A DNA stretch of 64,000 bases from Paeniglutamicibacter sulfureus (GCF_039535115.1 NZ_BAAAWO010000001.1:4216001-4280000); one strand, 5' to 3'. Positions 53,418 to 63,358 are shown, counted from the first letter of the stretch. Numbers and translations are program-made. The notes: generated by a model not told the origin, from the letters alone.

Positions 53418-55295
53418 ATGGCAGGCCTGATTAAGCGTGAAGATATCGACGAAGTCCGCAACCGCACGGACATCAAGGAAGTCATCGACGGATATGTGAC
53501 GCTGAAGTCCGCCGGTGTCGGCTCCTGGAAGGGCCTGTGCCCCTTCCACGACGAACGTTCCCCGTCTTTCCACGTGCGCCCGCAGGTCGGTTCCTTCCAC
53601 TGCTTTGGCTGCGGCGAGTCCGGCGACGTGATCGCCTTCCTGCAGAAGATGAACCACGGCACCTTCTCCGAGACCGTGGAGCAGTTGGCCGGCCGCGTCG
53701 GCATCGAACTGCACTACGAGGACGGGGGCACCGGCCCGCGCCGCGAGGAAACCGGCCGCCGCCAGCGACTGCTCGACGCCCACAAGATCTCCGAGGAGTT
53801 CTTCCGCGAACAACTCACCACCCCCGGAGCCGCGGCCGGGCAGAAATTCCTGTCCGAACGCGACTTCGACGCGGAGGCCGCAGCGCACTTTGGCGTCGGC
53901 TACGCGCCCCAGGGCTGGGACGCGCTGCTCAAGCACCTGCGTGGGCGTGGCTTCCAGGACGAGGAACTCAAGCTCACCGGCATCTTTTCCGAGGGCAACC
54001 GTGGCATCTACGACAGGTTCCGCGGCCGCCTGATCTGGCCCATCCGCGATCTCACCGGAGCCACCATCGGCTTCGGAGCGCGCAAGCTCTACGAGGACGA
54101 CCAGGGGCCCAAGTACCTCAACACCCCCGAAACCCAGCTCTACAAGAAGTCCCAGGTCCTCTACGGTGTCGACTTGGCCAAGAAGGAAATCACCAAGACC
54201 CGCCAATTGGTCGTGGTCGAGGGCTACACCGACGTGATGGCCTGCCATCTTTCGGGCATCGGCACCGCGGTTGCCACCTGCGGCACCGCCTTTGGCACCG
54301 ACCACATCAAGATTGCCCGGCGGCTCTTGCGTGACGACGGATCCGGCGGCGAAGTGGTCTTCACCTTCGACGGCGACGCCGCCGGCCAGAAGGCCGCCCT
54401 GCGCGCCTTCGAGGAAGACCAGAAATTCATCGCCCAGACCTACGTCGCCGTCGAGCCGACCGGAGCGGACCCGTGCGACCTGCGGCAGAAGCGCGGCCCG
54501 GAGGCGGTGCGCGAACTCATCGATTCCAAGCGCCCGCTCTTCGAATTCGCCATCAAGGCGGGATTGAAGAACTACAACCTGAATACCGTCGAGGGCCGGG
54601 TGCAGGCGCTGCGCGTCAGTGCCCCGATTGTTGCCGAGATCCGTGATTCGGCCATTCGCCCGGCCTACGCACGTGAACTTGCCGGTTGGCTCGGCATGGA
54701 CATGGAGGACGTCAACCGGGCCGTGGGGGCCTCGGTGCGACGCAACCGGATGCCCAAGGCGGAGGAACCGGTCCGCGGAGGCGCCGGCCATGCGGCACCG
54801 GAGCAACCTGCCGCCCCGGTCTACTCCCGACCCGATCCGCGCGATCCGGTATCCCGGATGGAACGCGAGGCACTGGAAGTCGTGCTGCAGCAGCCGGCGC
54901 AGCTGACACCGGAGCAATGGCAGGCGTTCTATGACGCCCGCTTCATGGCCCCTGCCCATGCCGCGGTGCACGATGCCGTGCGCGCTGCCGGAATGGCAGG
55001 TGCCACCCCGTCGCAATGGGTCGAGGCCATCCGGCAGGAAGTCCCGGAACCCTTGCGATCTTTTGTCTCCGAACTGGCAGTGACTCCGTTGCCCGCAAGC
55101 ACCAGCGAGGCATTGCTGCGCTATTGCAATGACATCATCAATCGTCTCTTTGAGCTGCAAATCACACACTTGAAGGCGGAGAAGATGGGTGAGCTGCAAC
55201 GCATGGATCCCGCGGGGGATCCGGAGGGCTTCCAGCGCATCAATCGCGAGCTGTTGGAGCTGGAATTGCGCCGCAGGGCACTGCGCCAGGACTAG
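53418..55295 (+). CDS. dnaG: DNA primase
   Basis: This 625-residue DnaG has a zinc ribbon Cys41-His44...Cys62-Cys65 (CPFHDERSPSF, FHCFGCGESGD). The RNA-polymerase core has YGVDLAKKEITK, and the TOPRIM fold has VVVEGYTDVMACHLSG (metal Glu) and FTFDGDAAGQKAALRAF (Asp-x-Asp). The C-terminal helicase-interacting domain spans about residues 480-625. Synthesises RNA primers at the fork. Third gene of dusB-dgt-dnaG, 72 bp after dgt. Confidence 0.98.
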   Translation: MAGLIKREDIDEVRNRTDIKEVIDGYVTLKSAGVGSWKGLCPFHDERSPSFHVRPQVGSFHCFGCGESGDVIAFLQKMNHGTFSETVEQLAGRVGIELHYEDGGTGPRREETGRRQRLLDAHKISEEFFREQLTTPGAAAGQKFLSERDFDAEAAAHFGVGYAPQGWDALLKHLRGRGFQDEELKLTGIFSEGNRGIYDRFRGRLIWPIRDLTGATIGFGARKLYEDDQGPKYLNTPETQLYKKSQVLYGVDLAKKEITKTRQLVVVEGYTDVMACHLSGIGTAVATCGTAFGTDHIKIARRLLRDDGSGGEVVFTFDGDAAGQKAALRAFEEDQKFIAQTYVAVEPTGADPCDLRQKRGPEAVRELIDSKRPLFEFAIKAGLKNYNLNTVEGRVQALRVSAPIVAEIRDSAIRPAYARELAGWLGMDMEDVNRAVGASVRRNRMPKAEEPVRGGAGHAAPEQPAAPVYSRPDPRDPVSRMEREALEVVLQQPAQLTPEQWQAFYDARFMAPAHAAVHDAVRAAGMAGATPSQWVEAIRQEVPEPLRSFVSELAVTPLPASTSEALLRYCNDIINRLFELQITHLKAEKMGELQRMDPAGDPEGFQRINRELLELELRRRALRQD

Positions 55296-55362
55296 TTGCA
55301 GCCGGGTGTGGGCGACGATTTTTGTTTTCCCGAAACCTTGTGTAGAGTATTTCTCGTTGCAT

Positions 55363-55438
55363 TCCTCCGTAGCTCAATTGGCAGAGCATTCGACTGTTAA
55401 TCGAAGGGTTACTGGTTCAAGTCCAGTCGGAGGAGCCA
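55363..55438 (+). tRNA. tRNA-Asn (GTT), CCA encoded
   Basis: Full cloverleaf: acceptor TCCTCCG/CGGAGGA, D-arm AGCTC...GAGC, anticodon loop CTGTTAA (anticodon GTT), T-arm ACTGG-TTCAAGT-CCAGT, discriminator G at 55435, then encoded CCA. The 73-nt body is identical to the second tRNA-Asn at 59076. Confidence 0.97.
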
Positions 55439-55441
55439 AAA

Positions 55442-55485
55442 CAAAAGAATCCGCATTTTCTTCACAGAAAATGCGGATTCTTTTG
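55442..55485 (+). terminator. Terminator after tRNA-Asn
   Basis: CAAAAGAATCCGCATTTTCT pairs perfectly with AGAAAATGCGGATTCTTTTG (20 bp) with a TCAC loop. The 3' end of the stem carries a T-run. It directly follows the tRNA. Confidence 0.85.
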
Positions 55486-55676
55486 CGTTAACCCACCATG
55501 GCCGGGAGGGTGCCATTGAGGAGCGCTCCAAGGCGGCGTTGGCGAGGATAACGACCCAGTGCGTTGCACCGGATTTGGCCCGGCTCAGTCTGGCAAGCAG
55601 ACAGGCAGGCGCTTCTCGCCTATGGCCCCGTTGGCAGGGCATGGCCGCCGTGTCCCGATGAATCTAAGCTGATGCC

Positions 55677-57101
55677 ATGGAATGGCTGGCGGCGTACGAC
55701 TACGGCCTGGCCCGCGAAATCCTGCAACGCGGGGTTGCGCTGATCTACCTGATTGCCTTCATTTCCACCCTGAACCAGTTCCGGGCCCTTGCCGGCGAAC
55801 GCGGCCTGCTGCCCGCGCCCCGGCTACTTGGCGGACCCGGCGCCCGCCGTCCTACGATATTTAGCAGGATCGGGTACTCGGACCGGAAACTGGTGGCGGT
55901 GTGCGCCGCAGGGTGTGCCATTTCCGGGGTACTGGTCGTCGGGCTTCCCCAGGCTGGACCTCCGTGGCTGCCGCTCTTCGCCTTCCTTGCCCTCTGGGGC
56001 TTGTACATGTCGATCGTAAACGTGGGGCAGATTTTCTACGGTTTTGGCTGGGAAATGCTGCTGTTGGAGGCCGGGTTCACGGTGGGCCTGCTCGGTTCCC
56101 GGCAGGTCCCGCCACCGCTGACCATTCTGTTGCTGATCGCCTGGCTGGTGTTCCGGCTGGAGTTTGGAGCGGGCATGATCAAGTGGCGTGGGGACCCGGC
56201 CTGGAGAAACCTCACGGCCATGTACTACCACCACCAAACACAGCCGATGCCCGGGCCGTTCAGCCGCCGGGCCCACCTGGCCCCAAAATGGTGGCACCGC
56301 TGCGAGGCGGCGGGCAACCACGGCGCCCAACTGGCGATCCCGTTCCTGCTGTTTGCGCCCCAGCCACTGGCCTCCATCGCGGCGGGCATCATCATTGCCA
56401 CCCAGCTGTGGCTGGTGGCCACCGGCAACTTCGCGTGGCTGAACTGGATCACCATCGTGCTGGCTTTCTGCCGGGTCAGCGACCCGGTGCTGCGACGGCT
56501 CATCCCCTGGCTGCCACCCGAAAGCAGCGCGCGAGCGGAGGCACCCGTCTGGTGGACCGTGACCGTGCTGATCGGCACGCTGTTGTTGGCCGTGCTCTCC
56601 GTTCCGGCGCTGCGCAACCTGTTCTCATCCGATCAGCGCATGAATGCGGCCTTCAACCGATGGCAATTGGGCAACGCCTACGGTGCCTTCGGCTCGGTCA
56701 CCAGGGAGCGGATCGAAGTCGTCATCGAGGGCACCGAGGACGAATCACCTGTCGAGGCCACCTGGCTAGAGTACGGGTTCAAGGGGAAACCGGGGGACGT
56801 TTCCAAGAGGCCGCGCCAATTCGCGCCCTATCATCTGCGCTTGGACTGGATGATGTGGTTCCTGCCGCTGGGATCCTTGAACCAGCGCTGGTTCCATGCG
56901 CTCTTGGTCAGGTTGCTGGAGGCCGATGCCCGGACACTGGCACTGTTGGGCCATGACCCGTTTTCCGGCAGGAAGCCGCGCTTCATCCGAATACTGACCT
57001 ATCGCTATCGTTTCGCCACCGATGCCCAGCGCAGGGACACCGGAGTCCATTGGGTGCGCGATAGGCGGCAGCTGGAGTTCGGTCCGCTCGAACTTCAATA
57101 A
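55677..57101 (+). CDS. Lipase maturation factor family membrane protein
   Basis: This 474-residue protein has several membrane helices in the first 330 residues and the family's conserved segment LEFGAGMIKWRGDPAWRNLT, then AMYYHHQTQPMPGPFSRRAH, followed by a soluble C-terminal part with the RPRQFAPYHLRLDWMMWFLP motif. These match the bacterial relatives of vertebrate LMF1. The bacterial function is not established. Weak ribosome site. It stands alone between tRNA-Asn and the ABC-F gene. Confidence 0.88.
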   Translation: MEWLAAYDYGLAREILQRGVALIYLIAFISTLNQFRALAGERGLLPAPRLLGGPGARRPTIFSRIGYSDRKLVAVCAAGCAISGVLVVGLPQAGPPWLPLFAFLALWGLYMSIVNVGQIFYGFGWEMLLLEAGFTVGLLGSRQVPPPLTILLLIAWLVFRLEFGAGMIKWRGDPAWRNLTAMYYHHQTQPMPGPFSRRAHLAPKWWHRCEAAGNHGAQLAIPFLLFAPQPLASIAAGIIIATQLWLVATGNFAWLNWITIVLAFCRVSDPVLRRLIPWLPPESSARAEAPVWWTVTVLIGTLLLAVLSVPALRNLFSSDQRMNAAFNRWQLGNAYGAFGSVTRERIEVVIEGTEDESPVEATWLEYGFKGKPGDVSKRPRQFAPYHLRLDWMMWFLPLGSLNQRWFHALLVRLLEADARTLALLGHDPFSGRKPRFIRILTYRYRFATDAQRRDTGVHWVRDRRQLEFGPLELQ

Positions 57102-57303
57102 CCGGCCGCAACCGGTTCGCGACTTCACTGACAACTCGCGCCACGGATCCGACAAAGTTCGGTGCGCGACACCGGGTACAAGTGGCCGGCATCCGCCCGG
57201 TGCACGACTACGGGGAACACGCTGGACTACACCGGGGGACCTTGCCGGGGTCTCGGGGTGACCCCGGTGGGGCTCCAGGCCGGGACATCAGTAGGATGGG
57301 AAG

Positions 57304-58986
57304 GTGGCTCATATCGACGTATCCGACATCCATTACTTCCTCTCCGACGGAACCCAACTCCTGGGCGGCGTGACCTTCAAGGTCACCTCGGGATCAAAGA
57401 CCGCTCTGATCGGCCCCAACGGCGCGGGAAAGACGACGCTCTTCAAGATCATTGCCGGGGACCTGAAATCGGATGAGGGCGCTGTCAGTCGATCCGGGGG
57501 CATGGGCATCATGCGGCAGTTTGTTGGCCAGGTGCGCGACGAGTCCACCGTGCGCGACTTGCTGGTTTCCACGGCTTCGGCGGACCTGGCGGCAGCCGCG
57601 AAGGCCGTGGATGAAACCGAGCTGCTCATGATGGAATCCGACGACGAGAAAATCCAGATGCGCTATGCCCAGGCCATCATCGACTGGGGAGATGCCGGCG
57701 GCTACGAACTGGAAACCGCGTGGGACAAGGTCTGCATGGCGGCGCTCGGCGTGCCCTTCGACCGCGCCGCCCACCGCCTGGCATCAACACTTTCCGGCGG
57801 CGAGCAAAAGCGGCTGGTCCTTGAGGCCCTCTTCGAAGGCCCCGACGAGCTGTTGCTGCTTGACGAGCCCGACAACTACCTCGACGTCCCGGGCAAGCGC
57901 TGGCTCGAAGCCATGCTCAACGCCTCGCCGAAGACCGTCCTGTTCATCAGTCACGACCGCGAACTGTTGAACAACGCAGCCAACCGCATCGTCACCCTCG
58001 AACCCGGCCACTCCGGCGCCACGGCCTGGATCCACGGCGGCGCGTTCGGTTCCTACGTCGACGCACGGCGCGAACGCAACGAACGCTTCGAGGAACTGCG
58101 CAAGCGGTGGGACGAGGAGCACGCCAAGCTCAAGGAGCTGGTGAACATGTACAAGAACAAGGCCGCCTTCCGCTCGGACATGGCCAACCGGTACCACGCC
58201 GCCCAAACGCGCCTTGCCAAGTTTCTCGAGGCCGGTCCGCCCCAGGCCATCCCTCTTGAACAAAACGTCAACATGCGGCTCAAGGGCGGGCGAACGGCCA
58301 AGCGCGCCATTGTCGCTGAGAAGCTTGAGCTCACCGGGCTGATGAAACCCTTCAGCAACGAGATCTGGTTCGGGGACCGCGTGGCGATCCTGGGCTCGAA
58401 CGGTTCGGGCAAGTCCCACTTCCTGCGGCTGTTGGCCTCGGGCGGAACCGACCCGGAACGCGAACACCTGCCGGTCTCGGAGGTCGAGATTGCCGAGGTC
58501 CCGCACAACGGAACGGTGAAGCTTGGGGCACGCATCCGTCCCGGGTTCTTTGCCCAGACCCACAGCCGACCCGACCTCCTGGGCAGGACGTTGCTGGACA
58601 TCCTGCATCGAGGCGACGAACACCGCTCGGGCATGGCCAGGGAAGCGGCCTCCGGAGCGCTTGACGGTTACGGCCTGGCCGGCCAAGCGGAGCAGAAATA
58701 CGATTCCCTCTCCGGCGGACAGCAGGCACGATTCCAGATCCTTCTGTTGCAGCTTTCCGGGGCAACCTTGCTGCTGCTTGACGAGCCGACCGACAACCTT
58801 GACCTGCATTCGGGGGAGGCGCTGGAGAGGGCCATCGAATCGTTCGTCGGTACCGTGCTGGCGGTGACCCACGACCGCTGGTTCGCCAGGTCATTCGACC
58901 GGTTCCTGGTCTTCGGTTCCGATGGAAAGGTCTACGAGTCAGCGGAACCGGTCTGGGACGAGAAGCGGGTACAGCGCCAGCGGTAG
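57304..58986 (+). CDS. ABC-F family ATPase (ribosome-associated)
   Basis: This 560-residue protein has two fused ABC domains and no membrane part. Domain 1 has GPNGAGKTTLF, LSGGEQKRL and LLLLDEPDNYLD. A linker of about residues 255-325 is basic and helical (the P-site tRNA interaction arm). Domain 2 has GSNGSGKSHFL, LSGGQQARFQ and LLLLDEPTDNLD. ABC-F proteins act on the ribosomal E-site in translation control or antibiotic protection; which applies here is unknown. GTG start at 57304 with GGATGGGAAG upstream. Confidence 0.92.
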   Translation: MAHIDVSDIHYFLSDGTQLLGGVTFKVTSGSKTALIGPNGAGKTTLFKIIAGDLKSDEGAVSRSGGMGIMRQFVGQVRDESTVRDLLVSTASADLAAAAKAVDETELLMMESDDEKIQMRYAQAIIDWGDAGGYELETAWDKVCMAALGVPFDRAAHRLASTLSGGEQKRLVLEALFEGPDELLLLDEPDNYLDVPGKRWLEAMLNASPKTVLFISHDRELLNNAANRIVTLEPGHSGATAWIHGGAFGSYVDARRERNERFEELRKRWDEEHAKLKELVNMYKNKAAFRSDMANRYHAAQTRLAKFLEAGPPQAIPLEQNVNMRLKGGRTAKRAIVAEKLELTGLMKPFSNEIWFGDRVAILGSNGSGKSHFLRLLASGGTDPEREHLPVSEVEIAEVPHNGTVKLGARIRPGFFAQTHSRPDLLGRTLLDILHRGDEHRSGMAREAASGALDGYGLAGQAEQKYDSLSGGQQARFQILLLQLSGATLLLLDEPTDNLDLHSGEALERAIESFVGTVLAVTHDRWFARSFDRFLVFGSDGKVYESAEPVWDEKRVQRQR

Positions 58987-59075
58987 TGGGGACCTGCTCC
59001 GGGCGTGCGGGCTGATCAACCAGCTTTCGATTTGGGGTTCCAATCGGCGCTCTGGTAGTGTTTTACCTGCTTCAT

Positions 59076-59148
59076 TCCTCCGTAGCTCAATTGGCAGAGC
59101 ATTCGACTGTTAATCGAAGGGTTACTGGTTCAAGTCCAGTCGGAGGAG
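59076..59148 (+). tRNA. tRNA-Asn (GTT), second copy, CCA not encoded
   Basis: Identical 73-nt sequence to the tRNA at 55363-55435 (acceptor TCCTCCG/CGGAGGA, anticodon GTT, discriminator G). Unlike that copy, it is followed by CGC rather than CCA. It lies in the same orientation, downstream of the ABC-F gene. Confidence 0.97.
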
Positions 59149-59156
59149 CGCACGTA

Positions 59157-59194
59157 GGAAACCCCGTTCTCCATTGGAGGGCGGGGATTTCTTG
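59157..59194 (+). terminator. Stem-loop after the second tRNA-Asn
   Basis: GGAAACCCCGTTCTCC pairs with GGAGGGCGGGGATTTC imperfectly around an ATT loop, followed by TTG. It directly follows the tRNA. Confidence 0.6.
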
Positions 59195-59310
59195 TCTCAA
59201 GTCGATCTCATACCCTGGGTGTACCCCTGCAGGTTGAGCCGTTTAGGCACGTCCGGGTGATAGTTTTGGGTTGAGCGGCCCGGGCCTAGGCCGCATGAAA
59301 CGGAGAGACC

Positions 59311-60192
59311 ATGTCTGGATCGGAATCGACTGGAAACCAATACCAGTCAACGCCACTAACCATCAAGGGACAGGTAAGCGGACTTAGCCACCTGATCCCG
59401 AACCAGGTGGCTGACGAAGCACGCATCGCCGCCATCGTCCTGAAGTCAAAGGGCATTGGCGTTGGCATTGCTGCAGGTGCCGGTATCGTGGCCCTGGCCT
59501 TGCTGGCCTTCATGATAATTGCCTTGGTCGTGGCCCTGATCATGGGAATCGGAACGGTCATTGAACCTTGGCTGGCAGCACTGCTTGTCGCTGCCGGATT
59601 CCTCGTTCTGGCACTGATCCTTGCCGCATTCGCCTTCTTCAAGTTCAAGAAGACCATGCCGCTGCTGCCTGACGAAGCGATTCGCGGGATCCGGCACGAC
59701 CTTGGCGTGGTCAAGGACGGCAGCGCCTTCGATGTTTCGACGCTTGACGAGCCGAAACCGTCCAAGAAGAAGGACGAGCAGGACGAGAAGGAAGCCAAGA
59801 AGGACGATCACGAGGCAAAAGCCGAGAAGCTTACGCACAACGAACTGATCATCCGCACCCGGGAACGTCGCGAAAAGATTGCCTTGCACCGCGACGGCCT
59901 GGGACAAAAACTCGAGGTGCCACTCCACCTTGGAGAAAAATTCTCCGGCGCGGGACAAGCCGCCGGCGACGCGGTGTCCAAGGCCGCCGGCCAGGCCAGG
60001 CACCTGGCGGACACCGCATCGGGGAAGTTTTCCGAAGGCATGGAGCGGGCAACCGAAAAGGTGGGATCCCTCAGCGGTTTTGAAGGCGAAAACACCAAGG
60101 AGGCCCTGCGCGAGCGGTGGCAACCCTTGGCGATCATGGCCGGCTCGGTGACGATGTTCTTTATCTTCCTGCGCAAGCTACTGAGCAAGTAA
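59311..60192 (+). CDS. Holin-like / DUF1469-type membrane protein
   Basis: This 293-residue protein has two adjacent membrane helices (residues about 48-75 and 82-110). Then comes a strongly charged, Lys/Glu/Asp-rich coil (PSKKKDEQDEKEAKKDDHEA) and a C-terminal membrane anchor (IMAGSVTMFFIFLRKLL). The paired helices fit the phage-holin-like superfamily 6 (DUF1469) proteins common in actinobacterial chromosomes; there is no phage context. Function unknown. GGAGAG precedes the ATG. Confidence 0.75.
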   Translation: MSGSESTGNQYQSTPLTIKGQVSGLSHLIPNQVADEARIAAIVLKSKGIGVGIAAGAGIVALALLAFMIIALVVALIMGIGTVIEPWLAALLVAAGFLVLALILAAFAFFKFKKTMPLLPDEAIRGIRHDLGVVKDGSAFDVSTLDEPKPSKKKDEQDEKEAKKDDHEAKAEKLTHNELIIRTRERREKIALHRDGLGQKLEVPLHLGEKFSGAGQAAGDAVSKAAGQARHLADTASGKFSEGMERATEKVGSLSGFEGENTKEALRERWQPLAIMAGSVTMFFIFLRKLLSK

Positions 60193-60321
60193 TCAATAAC
60201 CCGGTGCGGCCAGGCTGAAAACCCTGAACCGCCGCACCACCGGTCACGACTCCCGTCGATCAACCCGATCAGGGGACGGGGAAGCGCGAACCACATGCCA
60301 CGTGAATAGTCCCACCAGTCC

Positions 60322-60975
60322 ATGAGCACGGAACAGACCATGAAAGAGGAGGGCATGCGCATTTTTGGAGCGGGGACACGCGACAACTTTGAATACCGCG
60401 AGCTCGCCACCTTCTGGACGGTGCCGAACCTGATAACTGTTCTCAGGTTCCTTCTGGTGCCGGTGTTCGTCTGGCAGACGCTCACCATGCATTACGGCTG
60501 GGCTACGCTCACGTTGGCAATCCTGGGTTCCTCCGACTGGATCGATGGATTTGCGGCCCGCCGCCTCGATCAGATCTCAACCGTTGGCAAGTGGCTGGAT
60601 CCCGTGGCTGACAGGCTGGCGCTGATTGTTGTCGCCACGACCTTTGTGTCGACAGGAATAGCCCCGGCATGGCTGGTTTTTTCCATCGTGGTTCCCGACG
60701 CCGTCTTGATCATCAACGCATGGGTGCTCTTTCGGGGCAATCCCAATCTGCCGGTGAGCAACCTCGGAAAGTTCCGTACCGCGTTGCTTTTGGTCGGGAC
60801 TCCGTTGCTGCTGCTGGGAAACACGGATTGGGGCAAGGGAAGCATTCTGGGGGACATCGCGACTTGGGCACTGGCGCTGGCCTGCGTACTTCACGTGATT
60901 GCTGCGATGCAGTATTTTGTACAGGCGCGGAGCAAGGCCAGGGCACTGAGGTCGGGAACTGAATGGTCTGGCTAG
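60322..60975 (+). CDS. CDP-alcohol phosphatidyltransferase
   Basis: This 217-residue membrane enzyme has the full metal motif Asp72-x2-Asp75-Gly-x2-Ala-Arg80-x8-Gly89-x3-Asp93-x3-Asp97 in SDWIDGFAARRLDQISTVGK and WLDPVADR, with about six helices. It makes a phospholipid such as phosphatidylglycerol phosphate, cardiolipin or a phosphatidylinositol type; the alcohol cannot be told. Start uncertain: ATG at 60322 or internal ATGs (60340, 60355), the last preceded by AGGAGGGC. It overlaps the next gene by 13 bp. Confidence 0.88.
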   Translation: MSTEQTMKEEGMRIFGAGTRDNFEYRELATFWTVPNLITVLRFLLVPVFVWQTLTMHYGWATLTLAILGSSDWIDGFAARRLDQISTVGKWLDPVADRLALIVVATTFVSTGIAPAWLVFSIVVPDAVLIINAWVLFRGNPNLPVSNLGKFRTALLLVGTPLLLLGNTDWGKGSILGDIATWALALACVLHVIAAMQYFVQARSKARALRSGTEWSG

Positions 60976-61874
60976 CGGTCACGGCGGCGATTGCCGGGGC
61001 ATTCTTTCTGGCCTTTGGCACGCAGCGACAATCCAGTGTGGTGCGCGCCAGCGCCGGCGGACTGGACGTGACCGGATGGGGGATGCTTCGTCTTTTTAGG
61101 ACTCCCCGCTGGGTCCTGGGCTTGGTCCTGCTCGCCATGGGGATGAGCCTGAATGTCTATGCCTTGGCGAGCGCTCCATTGACCGTGGTCCAGCCCATCG
61201 GTGCAATTGCGCTGGTCATCACCACGGTGGTCAATGCCCGCGAGCACCACATCAAGATGAATCGGCCCACGATCCTGGCGATCATTGCCTGCATGGTGGG
61301 AAGTGCGGCCTTCGTCTTTCTGGCCATCGAGGTCAGTGCCGAGGAGCACAAGATCACGAGCGGGCAGGAACTGCTGACCATCCTGATCCTGGCGATCGCC
61401 GTTGCCGTTTTCGGCGGGGCCGTTGTGGTCTTCCCACATAGACTCGGCGCGTTCTTCTACATTCTGGGTGCCGGGGTCCTCTTCGGGTTCGTGGCGGTGC
61501 TGGTGCGCACCATTTCCGTGTCGCTGCTCGATCCAAACGGGCGGTTCCTGGCCAACGTTTCGTGGTACTCAATCCTGGCGGTGGTGGTTGCCGGCCTGCT
61601 CGGTTCCTACTTCGTGCAGAACGCATATTCGAAGGGCCCGCCGGACCTGGTCATTGCCGGACTGACGGTGATCGACCCCATCGTCGGCATCTCCATCGGC
61701 ATCGCGATCCTGGGTGAGCTGGATCCCAATGTCCAACCCGCCATCGCGCTAAGCATGGTCGGTGCCGGTTGCATTGCTATCGTAGGGGTGATCGCCTTGT
61801 CGCGACATCACCCGGACGTGCTTGAACGCAAGGCCGAAGCCAGACGGCGGACCAAGGTCACCGATGGCAAATAG
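60963..61874 (+). CDS. DMT superfamily transporter
   Basis: This 303-residue protein has nine or ten helices in two repeats (AIAGAFFLAFGTQRQ, NVYALASAPLTVVQPIGAIALVI; later NAYSKGPPDLVIAGLTVIDPI). Small drug/metabolite or magnesium-transporter-like (NIPA/DMT) members look like this. It overlaps the phosphatidyltransferase by 13 bp, so it is translationally coupled. Substrate unknown; position suggests lipid or envelope metabolism. Confidence 0.8.
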   Translation: MVWLAVTAAIAGAFFLAFGTQRQSSVVRASAGGLDVTGWGMLRLFRTPRWVLGLVLLAMGMSLNVYALASAPLTVVQPIGAIALVITTVVNAREHHIKMNRPTILAIIACMVGSAAFVFLAIEVSAEEHKITSGQELLTILILAIAVAVFGGAVVVFPHRLGAFFYILGAGVLFGFVAVLVRTISVSLLDPNGRFLANVSWYSILAVVVAGLLGSYFVQNAYSKGPPDLVIAGLTVIDPIVGISIGIAILGELDPNVQPAIALSMVGAGCIAIVGVIALSRHHPDVLERKAEARRRTKVTDGK

Positions 61875-61964
61875 AGCTTGCCGTAGTCCTGCAATTGCCC
61901 AACAAGACAATGAAACGACAACCGTGGCCTCGATAGCGGTCATGTCAAGGAGTGAACGCACCAC

Positions 61965-63152
61965 GTGACGGGCGAGAAACCATTGAAAATCGTGATTGCG
62001 GCGGATACCTATCATCCGGACGTCAACGGCGCAGCAGTCTTTTGCTATCGACTGGCCACGGCCATGACAGAGCGCGGGCACGAGGTGCACGTCATGGCCA
62101 CCCGGCCGGACAAGGGGCCCACTGTCACCGAGGTCCTGCCCGAAGCCACCGTTCACCGGCTGCGGTCGCATGCCGTGCCGACGCACGAATACTTCCGTAT
62201 TTGCTTCCCCTGGGAAGTCAACCCGGAGATCAAGCAGCTGCTCGACGAGATCAAGCCGGATGTGGTCCACGCTCAATGCCACTATATGATCGGCCAAGGC
62301 GCCCTGGCCTTTGCCAATAAACGCGGTAGCCGAACCGTGGCAACGAACCACTTCATGCCGGAAAACCTGGACCCGTTCCTGCCTTTTCCCCAGTGGTTCA
62401 AGAAGATCGTGGCGCGGAACTCTTGGCGCGACATGGGCAAGATCATGGGCAAGGCGAATGTTGTCACCACGCCGACGCCGCTGGCTGCCCGCGCGATGAC
62501 CCAGTATGCGCGCTTGGACAAGGTCTTGCCGCTGTCCAACGGGATCGACTCCAGCAACTATGAGCTTGGCGCAGCGGAGTCGATCGACCGGAATCCATAT
62601 CCCACGATCCTATTCGTGGGCAGGCTGGCGGTTGAGAAGAACGTCAACGAACTCATCGAGGCGCTGACTTTGATGAAGACGGTCCCCGATGCCCACCTTG
62701 AGGTCATCGGCGGTGGCGAGCAGCGCGCGCCGTTGGAAAAGCTTGCCCGTGAAAAGGGGGTTGCGAGCCGCGTGCACTTCCTGGGCCATGTCGACGACGA
62801 AGAACTGCGCAGAGCGTACCTGCGCTGCGATGTGTTCTGCCAGCCCGGAACCGCTGAGCTCCAATCCCTTGTGACCCTGGAGGCGCTCTCGGCGTCCAAG
62901 CCCGTGGTGTTGGCCAATGCGATGGCCTTGCCGCACCTTGTTGATGACGGAGTCAACGGTTACCTATTCGAGCCGGGGGACCTGGCTGGACTGGCTGGCA
63001 AGCTGGATTCGATCCTGGGCATGACAGCTGCGGAGCAGGCGGTGATGGGCAAAGCAGGGCATGCCAAGGCAGCCCTGCACAGCCACAGCAAGACCATGGA
63101 CACCTTCGAGGCGATCTATCGCGGTGCCGTCGCGGAGGATTTTCTTCCCTGA
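61965..63152 (+). CDS. GT4 family glycosyltransferase
   Basis: This 395-residue GT-B enzyme has an N-domain KIVIAADTYHPDVNGAAVFCYR with a glycine-flexible loop. The C-domain has TILFVGRLAVEKN, LEVIGGGEQR, and the EX7E motif in GTAELQSLVTLEALSASKPV. Layout resembles mannosyl- or glucosyltransferases acting on glycolipids. The GTG at 61965 has AAGGAG about 12 bases before it. A second GT4-type gene follows after a tRNA, suggesting a glycolipid pathway with the upstream phosphatidyltransferase. Confidence 0.9.
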   Translation: MTGEKPLKIVIAADTYHPDVNGAAVFCYRLATAMTERGHEVHVMATRPDKGPTVTEVLPEATVHRLRSHAVPTHEYFRICFPWEVNPEIKQLLDEIKPDVVHAQCHYMIGQGALAFANKRGSRTVATNHFMPENLDPFLPFPQWFKKIVARNSWRDMGKIMGKANVVTTPTPLAARAMTQYARLDKVLPLSNGIDSSNYELGAAESIDRNPYPTILFVGRLAVEKNVNELIEALTLMKTVPDAHLEVIGGGEQRAPLEKLAREKGVASRVHFLGHVDDEELRRAYLRCDVFCQPGTAELQSLVTLEALSASKPVVLANAMALPHLVDDGVNGYLFEPGDLAGLAGKLDSILGMTAAEQAVMGKAGHAKAALHSHSKTMDTFEAIYRGAVAEDFLP

Positions 63153-63276
63153 TACTGACGCCAGTCAGAGTTTCCCGGCAAGGGAAGATGAAAACCTGCG
63201 ACGGAATCCATTAGGATAGCTGGGGATGTTTGGCCAATTGCCGCAGTTGGCGGTGATTCGATCGAACATCCATGTT

Positions 63277-63350
<74 letters not shown>

Positions 63351-63358
63351 CACGTCAA

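Noticed and set aside
52050..55199. Long open frame on the minus strand opposite dgt and dnaG
   Set aside because: Same reason: antisense to two certain genes, no motif and no ribosome site.
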